A model generated the notes under the pieces. The model was not told the DNA's origin. It saw nothing but the letters and a program-made list of their open reading frames with translations, and searched no databases. Shown here piece by piece: positions 9,641 to 16,922 of a stretch of DNA of 64,000 nucleotides. The translations under genes were made by a program, and so were the position numbers. The first letter of the stretch is position 1; each line of letters begins with the position of its first letter. The DNA comes from an uncultured Flavobacteriaceae bacterium (GTDB taxonomy: Bacteria; Bacteroidota; Bacteroidia; Flavobacteriales; Flavobacteriaceae): contig CANKUU010000012.1 of NCBI GenBank assembly GCA_947486785.1, positions 56,965 to 120,964 of the forward strand, written 5' to 3'.

Positions 9641-9784
9641 ATGCAAAACAATACAATTTATATGGTTTTAGGGGGCGTGTTTATGCTCTACCTGGTTATT
9701 TCTTTACGAACGCGAAATAAGTCTAAGGCAAGAAAAGAAAGAAAATTCATGAACAAATACAAAAAAGATGATTCTAAGACTTAA
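9641..9784 (+). CDS. 47-residue single-span membrane protein
   Basis: A short ATG frame, starting 27 bp after the preceding gene, encodes one hydrophobic helix (IYMVLGGVFMLYLVISL, residues 6-22) followed by a strongly basic cytoplasmic tail (RTRNKSKARKERKFMNKYKK). Positive-inside logic puts the N-terminus outside. The size and composition look like a genuine small membrane protein in the same transcript as its neighbours. Function unknown. Confidence 0.55.
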   Translation: MQNNTIYMVLGGVFMLYLVISLRTRNKSKARKERKFMNKYKKDDSKT

Positions 9785-9847
9785 AAGCAATTTTACTCAC
9801 TTATATTCTTTTTAGGAGCACGAACATCTATCATCATTATTTCTATT

Positions 9848-10423
9848 ATGAAAATTTATACAAAAACTGGCGATAATGGTACCACGGCACTATTTGGCGG
9901 AACGCGCGTAGCCAAACACCATATTAGAATTGAGAGTTATGGCACCGTTGATGAGCTAAACTCTTGGCTAGGGCTTATACGTGATCAAAAAATTGATCAT
10001 CAAAGTTCAGTTAAGCTTACTAAAATTCAAGAAAAACTCTTTACTGTTGGAGCAATATTAGCAACTGACCCTGAAAAATTCATTTTAAAAAATGGAAAAA
10101 AGCGTTTAACTATTTCTAGTATTACAACTGAAGATATCACATTTTTAGAGACAGAAATAGACCAGATGAATTCAAAACTGCCTGCAATGACACATTTTAT
10201 TTTGCCTGGCGGCCACAGCATCGTGTCATACTGTCATATTGCAAGAACTGTCTGCAGACGGGCAGAGCGCTTAATCACTCATTTAAACATTACTGAAACG
10301 ACTGACCCTTTTGTTTTAAAATTTATGAATAGACTGTCGGACTACCTTTTTGTTTTGGCAAGAAAATTGTCTTCTGATTTGCAAGTAGAAGAAATAAAAT
10401 GGATTCCTGATAAAAAGAACTAA
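9848..10423 (+). CDS. PduO-type cob(I)alamin adenosyltransferase
   Basis: Transfers the adenosyl group of ATP to cob(I)alamin to form coenzyme B12. The 191-residue protein begins with the ATP-binding signature MKIYTKTGDNGTTALFGGTR and contains SYGTVDELNSWLG, both diagnostic of the PduO/MMAB class. The C-terminal signature reads RTVCRRAERL and NRLSDYLFVLAR. A cobalamin-dependent methylmalonyl-CoA mutase is the usual client in this lineage, and its chaperone MeaB is encoded at 38847 in the same window. Only 63 bp separate it from the small membrane gene, and no B12 riboswitch is visible there. Confidence 0.95.
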   Translation: MKIYTKTGDNGTTALFGGTRVAKHHIRIESYGTVDELNSWLGLIRDQKIDHQSSVKLTKIQEKLFTVGAILATDPEKFILKNGKKRLTISSITTEDITFLETEIDQMNSKLPAMTHFILPGGHSIVSYCHIARTVCRRAERLITHLNITETTDPFVLKFMNRLSDYLFVLARKLSSDLQVEEIKWIPDKKN

Positions 10424-10491
10424 TAAAAACAATTTTTCTTCGTTAATGAATTATCTATACAATTATTTAAGAAATAAAAAGGTCAAAAAAC

Positions 10492-10521
10492 TTGGCTGTT
10501 AGCATTAAAAAATTATTTTTG
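10492..10521 (+). promoter_or_regulatory. Bacteroidota-type promoter for the DUF2795 gene
   Basis: A TTG at 10492-10494 and TATTTTTG at 10514-10521 are separated by 19 bp, matching the TTG-N17-23-TAnnTTTG consensus. The start codon lies 26 bp downstream of the -7 box. Confidence 0.7.
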
Positions 10522-10547
10522 CAAAAAATTTAAATCGAACAACTACC

Positions 10548-10772
10548 ATGTATTGGACATTAGAACTAGCATCTTACTTAAGCGATGCGCCTTGGCCAGC
10601 CACAAAAGACGAATTAATAGATTACTCCATACGTACAGGGGCTCCATTAGAGGTTGTAGAAAATCTGCAATCGATGGAAGAAGAAGGTGGGGAAATTTAC
10701 GAATCTATCGAAGAAATTTGGCCAGACTACCCAACTGAAGAAGACTATCTTTGGAATGAAGATGAGTACTAA
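10548..10772 (+). CDS. DUF2795 family small acidic protein
   Basis: The 74-residue protein starts MYWTLELASYLSDAPWPATK and continues with a DUF2795-like arrangement (KDELIDYSIRTGAPLEVVEN). The C-terminus is highly acidic (EEGGEIYESIEEIWPDYP then EEDYLWNEDEY). There is no signal peptide or membrane span, so it is probably cytosolic. The family has no assigned biochemical role. It has its own promoter (10492) and terminator (10791), so it is a single-gene unit just upstream of secA. Confidence 0.85.
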   Translation: MYWTLELASYLSDAPWPATKDELIDYSIRTGAPLEVVENLQSMEEEGGEIYESIEEIWPDYPTEEDYLWNEDEY

Positions 10773-10790
10773 ACCTATTATAAAAATAAA

Positions 10791-10817
10791 AAAAAGTCTC
10801 TTTAGAGGCTTTTTTTT
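10791..10817 (+). terminator. Rho-independent terminator after the DUF2795 gene
   Basis: Stem AGTCTC/GAGGCT (one G-T wobble) with loop TTTA, followed by eight T residues. Confidence 0.85.
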
Positions 10818-10979
10818 ATGCACTTTAATTAGCTTTCGGTAAGTTTGTCATATAAGGAACAATTTTTCTTTTTAAATAGAATCTGGAATACCTTTTGTTT
10901 TAAAATGTGCCATACTTATAACACTAAAAATAAATTGTTTTTGCAGTCGCACTTACGGTTATTTATATAAAATTATCAT

Positions 10980-13900
10980 ATGAGTTTTATCAATTCAATA
11001 TTAAAAGCATTTGTTGGAGACAAATCACAAAAAGATGTAAAACAAATACAACCAATTGTTGAGCAAATTAAATCTTTTGAAGCAAATTTAGAAAGCTTAA
11101 GTCATGATGAATTAAGAGCTAAAACAGCATTTTTTAAAGCGAAAATTAAAGAAAATCGAAAAGCAATAGATGATCAAATAGAAGAGATCTCTAACGAGGT
11201 AAAAGCATCAAAAGACATTGACAAAAATGAAGATCTTTATGCAAAAATAGATAGTTTAAAAGAGGAAGGATACAAAATATCTGAAGCAACCCTAAACGAA
11301 ATTTTACCAGAAGCTTTTGCTGTAGTAAAAGAAACTGCCAAACGATTTACGAACAATACAACCTTAAAAGTAACCGCCTCAGAATATGATCGTGAGCTTT
11401 CTGGAAGCAAAGATTATGTAACCTTAGAAGGTGATGCTGCTATTTGGAGTAATTCTTGGGATGCTGCTGGAAAAGCGATTACTTGGGATATGATTCACTA
11501 TGATGTGCAACTTATTGGAGGTATTGCACTTCATCAAGGTAAAATTGCAGAAATGCAAACTGGTGAAGGTAAAACTCTAGTTGCTACCTTACCCTTATAT
11601 CTAAACGCACTTACTGGTAACGGAGCGCATTTGGTAACCGTTAATGATTACTTAGCAAAACGAGATAGTGCCTGGATGGCACCAATTTTTCAATTTCATG
11701 GTCTTTCTATTGATTGTATAGATTATCACCGGCCAAATTCAGACGGTCGACGAGCAGCTTACAATGCAGATATTACCTATGGCACCAATAATGAATTTGG
11801 TTTTGACTACCTAAGAGACAATATGGCGCATACGCCTAAAGATTTGGTTCAACGTCCACACAATTATGCTATTGTCGATGAAGTTGATTCTGTTTTGGTC
11901 GACGATGCTCGAACACCTCTAATTATCTCAGGGCCTGTACCCGAAGGAGATCGACACGAGTTTAATGAACTAAAGCCTAAGGTGAATGAAATTGTTCAAA
12001 AACAACGACAACAACTAACAAGTGTTTTAGCAGAAGCAAAAAAACTGATTGCTGAAGGAAATACAAAAGATGGAGGTTTTCTTTTACTACGCGTTCACAG
12101 GGGATTACCTAAGAACAAAGCGTTGATAAAATTTTTGAGTGAAGAAGGTGTAAAACAGTTGCTTCAAAAAACAGAGAACTTCTACATGCAAGATAACAAC
12201 CGAGAAATGCCAAAGGTTGATGAAGGCTTACTTTTTGTAATTGATGAAAAAAACAATCAAATTGAACTTACAGATAAAGGAGTAGAATACATTTCTGGAG
12301 AAGATGATAAAGATTTCTTTGTAATGCCAGACATTGGGGGAGAAATTGCGCGAATTGAGAATCAAAATCTTGATATAGAGAAAGAAGCTGAACTAAAAGA
12401 AGAACTTTTTAAAGATTTTACGGTAAAAAGTGAGCGCATACATACCTTAAGCCAATTATTAAAAGCCTACACGCTATTTGAAAAAGACGTGGAGTATGTT
12501 GTGATGGATAATAAAGTAATGATTGTTGATGAGCAAACTGGCAGAATTATGGACGGCCGACGTTACTCAGATGGTTTACATCAAGCTATTGAAGCTAAAG
12601 AAAATGTAAAAATTGAAGCATTAACACAAACTTTTGCAACCGTTACATTACAAAACTATTTTAGAATGTACAGTAAGTTGTCTGGTATGACAGGTACAGC
12701 AATTACTGAAGCTGGTGAATTTTGGGAGATTTATAAATTAGATGTTGTAGAAATACCTACAAACAGACCTATTGCACGTGATGATAAAAACGATTTAATT
12801 TATAAAACAAAAAGAGAAAAATATAATGCCATTATAGATGAAGTAACTAAGTTATCACAATCAGGCAGACCTGTATTAATTGGTACCACCTCTGTTGAGA
12901 TATCAGAATTACTATCAAAACTACTAAGTGTACGGAAAGTACCACACAATGTCTTAAACGCTAAACTACATAAAAAAGAAGCTGATGTTGTTGCCGAAGC
13001 TGGTAATGCGGGTATCGTAACTATAGCTACCAATATGGCAGGTAGAGGTACCGATATTAAACTTTCTGACGAGGTAAAAAAAGCAGGTGGTTTGGCAATT
13101 GTAGGTACCGAACGCCATGATTCTCGACGAGTAGACAGGCAATTAAGAGGTAGATCTGGCCGTCAAGGTGACCCTGGTAGCTCGCAGTTTTACGTATCTC
13201 TAGAAGATAATTTGATGCGTTTGTTTGGTTCAGATCGGGTAGCCAAAATGATGGATAAAATGGGTCTAGAAGACGGTGAAGTTATTCAACACTCTATGAT
13301 GACAAAATCTATTGAGCGGGCACAGAAGAAAGTTGAAGAAAATAATTTTGGTGTTCGTAAGCGTCTGTTAGAGTACGATGATGTAATGAATGCACAACGT
13401 GAAGTTGTCTACAAAAGAAGACGTCATGCTTTACAAGGAGAACGCCTAAAAGTTGACATTGCCAACATGGTCTACGACACCTGTGAGGTTATTGCAGAGC
13501 AAAATAAAGCGGCAGGTGATTTTAAAAATTTTGAATTTGAATTAATTAAATATTTCTCAATTACCTCTCCTATTTCTGAAGAAGAATTTTCGAAATTAGG
13601 AGTTCAAGAAATAGCAACCAAGTTATATAAAGTTTCGTTTGATTTTTATCAAGATAAAATAGAACGTAATGCCGAAATAGCTTTTCCTGTAATCAAAAAG
13701 GTATATGAAGATAACTCCAATAAATTTGAACGTATTGTAGTACCATTTACCGATGGTATAAAGACATTAAATGTAGTAACAAATCTTAAAGATGCTTACG
13801 AAAGTAACGGAGCGCAATTAGTAAACGATTTTGAAAAAAATATTACTCTAGCTATTATAGATGACTCTTGGAAAACTCATTTACGTAAAATGGATGAGTT

Positions 13901-14342
13901 AAAACAATCTGTTCAATTAGCCGTTCATGAGCAAAAAGACCCCTTACTTATTTATAAGTTTGAAGCTTTTGAGCTCTTTAAAAGTATGATTGAAAAAGTT
14001 AACAAAGAGGTTGTTTCCTTTTTATTCAAAGGAGAATTACCTAGCAGTAACCCCGATGAAATTCAAGAGGCTAGAGCAGTTCGTAAACCTAAAGAAAATT
14101 TAAAAACTACTAAAGAAACAATACCCAATAGTGATGAACGTGCTGCGCAAAGTAGAGCTGTTGGCCAAAACCAAGGAGGTAGGCCAGCTGTCACCGAAAC
14201 CATAGTTCGTGAAACTAAAAAGATTGGTAGAAATGATCGCGTTACTATTAAGAATATTATGTCTGGTGAGAGTAAAGTAGTTAAATATAAGCAAGCAGAG
14301 CCCTTGATACATAAAGGAGAATGGGTATTGACTGAGGATTAA
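10980..14342 (+). CDS. secA: Preprotein translocase ATPase SecA
   Basis: Motor ATPase of the Sec pathway. At 1120 residues it matches the long Bacteroidota form, about 220 residues longer than E. coli SecA; insertions lie in the N-terminal ~100 residues and inside NBD1 after ISGPVPEGDRHEF. Walker A is MQTGEGKTLVATLP, Walker B is IVDEVDSVLVDDARTPL, and motif VI reads RRVDRQLRGRSGRQGDPG. The preprotein cross-linking, helical-wing and scaffold regions follow. The C-terminus lacks the usual cysteine-rich zinc motif and ends with IGRNDRVTIKNIMSGESKVV plus KYKQAEPLIHKGEWVL. It stands alone between two terminators. The ATG at 10980 gives the standard beginning. Confidence 0.98.
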   Translation: MSFINSILKAFVGDKSQKDVKQIQPIVEQIKSFEANLESLSHDELRAKTAFFKAKIKENRKAIDDQIEEISNEVKASKDIDKNEDLYAKIDSLKEEGYKISEATLNEILPEAFAVVKETAKRFTNNTTLKVTASEYDRELSGSKDYVTLEGDAAIWSNSWDAAGKAITWDMIHYDVQLIGGIALHQGKIAEMQTGEGKTLVATLPLYLNALTGNGAHLVTVNDYLAKRDSAWMAPIFQFHGLSIDCIDYHRPNSDGRRAAYNADITYGTNNEFGFDYLRDNMAHTPKDLVQRPHNYAIVDEVDSVLVDDARTPLIISGPVPEGDRHEFNELKPKVNEIVQKQRQQLTSVLAEAKKLIAEGNTKDGGFLLLRVHRGLPKNKALIKFLSEEGVKQLLQKTENFYMQDNNREMPKVDEGLLFVIDEKNNQIELTDKGVEYISGEDDKDFFVMPDIGGEIARIENQNLDIEKEAELKEELFKDFTVKSERIHTLSQLLKAYTLFEKDVEYVVMDNKVMIVDEQTGRIMDGRRYSDGLHQAIEAKENVKIEALTQTFATVTLQNYFRMYSKLSGMTGTAITEAGEFWEIYKLDVVEIPTNRPIARDDKNDLIYKTKREKYNAIIDEVTKLSQSGRPVLIGTTSVEISELLSKLLSVRKVPHNVLNAKLHKKEADVVAEAGNAGIVTIATNMAGRGTDIKLSDEVKKAGGLAIVGTERHDSRRVDRQLRGRSGRQGDPGSSQFYVSLEDNLMRLFGSDRVAKMMDKMGLEDGEVIQHSMMTKSIERAQKKVEENNFGVRKRLLEYDDVMNAQREVVYKRRRHALQGERLKVDIANMVYDTCEVIAEQNKAAGDFKNFEFELIKYFSITSPISEEEFSKLGVQEIATKLYKVSFDFYQDKIERNAEIAFPVIKKVYEDNSNKFERIVVPFTDGIKTLNVVTNLKDAYESNGAQLVNDFEKNITLAIIDDSWKTHLRKMDELKQSVQLAVHEQKDPLLIYKFEAFELFKSMIEKVNKEVVSFLFKGELPSSNPDEIQEARAVRKPKENLKTTKETIPNSDERAAQSRAVGQNQGGRPAVTETIVRETKKIGRNDRVTIKNIMSGESKVVKYKQAEPLIHKGEWVLTED

Positions 14343-14364
14343 TATTATTTTAAATATCTAGTAT

Positions 14365-14396
14365 AAAGGCGACTTGAAAAAGTCACCTTTTTTTTT
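14365..14396 (+). terminator. Rho-independent terminator after secA
   Basis: Inverted repeat AAAGGcGACTT/AAGTCaCCTTT around a short GAAA loop, followed by a run of T. Confidence 0.85.
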
Positions 14397-14622
14397 AAAT
14401 TTCTTCTTACAACCATTTAACACTTTTAAAAATTAAGCCCTTTAAAAAATATAAATTGTTAATTTAAGATCTTAAAGGCAAGAAAATAACAAAATAGTGC
14501 AGTACAACTGATAAATGCAGTGTAAATCTATCTATTTTGTAGCCTTAACCTTTCGTATGTACGTTTGCCGCTCACTTACAGTTTGCCGTTTAGAACACGG
14601 GCTAACTGATAATAATCGAGAG

Positions 14623-15837
14623 ATGAACGAAAATGAAAACATATCTGAAAGAATGGCCAGTAACGGTCATCTTATACTTAAAACAAACTTCTTTACCTCA
14701 TTCTTTGCACTCGGCCTTTGCCCAATATGCATATTATTATTAGATATAACTCAAGTAATTCCAATAGTTCTTTTGGCCTTTGGCATTTTAAACACAATTA
14801 ATATTTGGTCTTTTTCTTACCATAAGGACTTAGTAAAAACCTATTATATAGCTACTATATTAACCTCAGCTACTGCCTTAATCATTATACTTTATAGCGG
14901 TGGAATTAACAGTCCATTTATCTTTTCGCTTGCACTTATAGTTGTTGCGTGTTATATAGATACAAATGCCTATGGTTGGATGCTTTTAATTATAAACTAT
15001 CTCGTTATTATCTTCATTTACACGCAAAGCATACCCGCATATAGCTTTACAAAAAATGTTATTCCTGAACATTCTAAAGATGTATTTGCGCTGTTAAGTA
15101 TACTATTCTTTGTTTATATTTCCTGTGGAATTTTCGGTAAAAATTTACTACAAGCACATCACAAGGTTTATAAAGCCAAAAATTCACTCCAGCAAAAAGT
15201 AAAGGAGACAGAAAATCTATTACGAGAAGTTCATCATCGGGTAAAAAACAACTTACAAACTGTTTCAAGCTTATTGAGTATGCAAGCTAGAAACTCTGGA
15301 AATAAAGAAACAAAAGTATTGCTAAAAAGTAGTCAAAATAGAGTTATATCAATGGCTATGGTTCATGAAATGCTATACATGCGCGAAGATATTTCAAAAA
15401 TTGATTATGAGTCTTACGTTCAAGAGCTTTGTGAGTATTTAGTTCGAACAATTAAAGGAACCAGCAAAAACATCACCTTAAATGTTCAAATTAAAGAAAT
15501 AAAATTAAATATTGATACAGCAATACCCTTAGGCATACTCATAAATGAGATAGTTACCAATTCATTAAAATATGGAATTCAAGATGAAAGTAAAGGAACT
15601 ATCTCCGTTTTACTTACAAAAGAGAAAGAGGATAAATACATTTTAGACATCAAGGATACTGGTAAAGGCTACACGGACGATATAAATTACAAAACAAGTA
15701 AATCATTAGGACTTAAGCTCATTCATAACCTTGCCAGACAATTACAAGGTTCGGTTTTTAAAGACAACTCAAGCCAAGGCACTCATTACATCATTAAATT
15801 TAAAGAGATTAAACCAAAGTTACCGACTTTAGAATAA
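14623..15837 (+). CDS. Membrane sensor histidine kinase (HisKA_2 type), orphan
   Basis: A 404-residue kinase from ATG 14623. An in-frame ATG at 14515 would add 36 Cys/Arg-rich residues without family support. Five to six hydrophobic spans fill about residues 20-175, a membrane-embedded sensor with little periplasmic domain. A short coiled coil leads to the phosphoacceptor box REVHHRVKNNLQTVSSLLSM (His about residue 204), typical of the HisKA_2/HWE-like class. The catalytic domain shows LINEIVTNSLKYG (N box), DIKDTGKGY (G1) and SLGLKLIHNLARQLQG (G2). No response regulator is encoded next to it, so its partner and signal are unknown. A decayed IS element follows. Confidence 0.92.
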   Translation: MNENENISERMASNGHLILKTNFFTSFFALGLCPICILLLDITQVIPIVLLAFGILNTINIWSFSYHKDLVKTYYIATILTSATALIIILYSGGINSPFIFSLALIVVACYIDTNAYGWMLLIINYLVIIFIYTQSIPAYSFTKNVIPEHSKDVFALLSILFFVYISCGIFGKNLLQAHHKVYKAKNSLQQKVKETENLLREVHHRVKNNLQTVSSLLSMQARNSGNKETKVLLKSSQNRVISMAMVHEMLYMREDISKIDYESYVQELCEYLVRTIKGTSKNITLNVQIKEIKLNIDTAIPLGILINEIVTNSLKYGIQDESKGTISVLLTKEKEDKYILDIKDTGKGYTDDINYKTSKSLGLKLIHNLARQLQGSVFKDNSSQGTHYIIKFKEIKPKLPTLE

Positions 15838-15957
15838 TTGAATAAAGAAATTGAAGCATTATATCTTTAAAATTTTCGATATCCTAAGAACCATTTGTGC
15901 TGTTCCTAGAAAAAGCCTAGGGCCTGTAAATTAAACTCTCGCCGTTGATTAAATTCC

Positions 15958-15975
15958 TTGGGAGCTAGCTCCCAA
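15958..15975. repeat. 18 bp perfect palindrome
   Basis: TTGGGAGCTAGCTCCCAA is a perfect inverted repeat at the outer flank of the decayed IS256 element. It could be part of an old element end, a terminator remnant, or a protein-binding site. It has no T-run after it, so it is not a typical terminator. Confidence 0.5.
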
Positions 15976-15993
15976 AAGAATTGGTATTTAATG

Positions 15994-16728
15994 CTAAGGG
16001 AATCTTCTCCCCCAATTTAATATAAAGCTGTTGAACCGTAAAGCTATTATTTTGCAAGGGGCTCGTCCAGTTTTTCTCCATGTTCTTTTAGCCAAGCATA
16101 CAAGTTTTAAAAAGGCCATGTCATTGGTGAATGCTCCTTTGGTCTTGATCACTTGACGTATTTGGCGATGAAATCCCTCCACGGCGTTAATGGTATAGAT
16201 GATCTTTCTGACGGGTTGGGTATACTTGAAATACTACGATAACTACTCCAAATTGCCCTACCAAATCGCTATGACAAAGGGGGTACCTGTTACCCGACTA
16301 CACCGCTAGATTCAATAATTTGCAATGCTCTTACATAAGGAATGACTTTATCGGTGATATGACTAAGCACCCTATATGAGATCGGTATTGTACATCTCAT
16401 AGAAATGTGAAGAGAAATCACGCTAACTCATACCAAGACCATAAAAGGCTATGACTTTGTCCAAAAGATGATCAACTAAAATAGTTTGTCACTATTTTAC
16501 CAATTCAGGTTCAACCCTGCTTTGCCTGTCATGAGGAGTTTCGATATCGAAAGTACAAAAATCACTCTTGATGGTATTTTTGCCTTTGCCGTTGCGCTTG
16601 TTGCAAAGAGCACTACGCTCCAATTCGCCTAGCTGCCCTTCCATCTTCACCTCAGGAACTTTCTATATTACCTTTCTAAGCATAGGAGTAATTGCGCCGT
16701 CCTAGCCTAAAAAGTTCTTGAAAGACAT
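15994..16728 (-). pseudogene. IS256-family transposase remnant, core deleted
   Basis: Read on the minus strand, fragments in different frames match successive parts of an IS256-type (mutator) transposase. They are an N-terminal piece from ATG 16728, then CNKRNGKGKNTIKSDF and FDIETPHDRQSRVEPELVK, then GLGMS-stop-RDFSSHFYEMYNTD, then SHITDKVIPYVRALQ. The sequence then jumps to YFKYTQPVRKIIYTINAVEG, FHRQIRQVIKTKGAF and on to the end near 15994. The INAVE motif carries the catalytic Glu. The central ~170 residues with both catalytic Asp are missing, and several stops and frameshifts are present. The copy is dead and fairly old. I could not define terminal inverted repeats or a target duplication. 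Confidence 0.85.
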
Positions 16729-16922
16729 AAAACCGGTCAAATACATTTTCTCTAGAATTCTGCTTGTTCGGATTTTATCATAATTCCTGTATAAATATAA
16801 ATAAGAAGTAAATTTATTTTAGACCGAGTTTAGGTAACAACTTCTAAACCTAACAATTTTTAACTCAAACAATATTTTGATTTTATCAGTATATTTATAG
16901 TACACTTAAAACTACAAATATC

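Noticed and set aside
9785..9847. Possible cobalamin riboswitch before the adenosyltransferase gene
   Set aside because: The gap is only 63 bp, too short for the aptamer, and no B12-box was seen.
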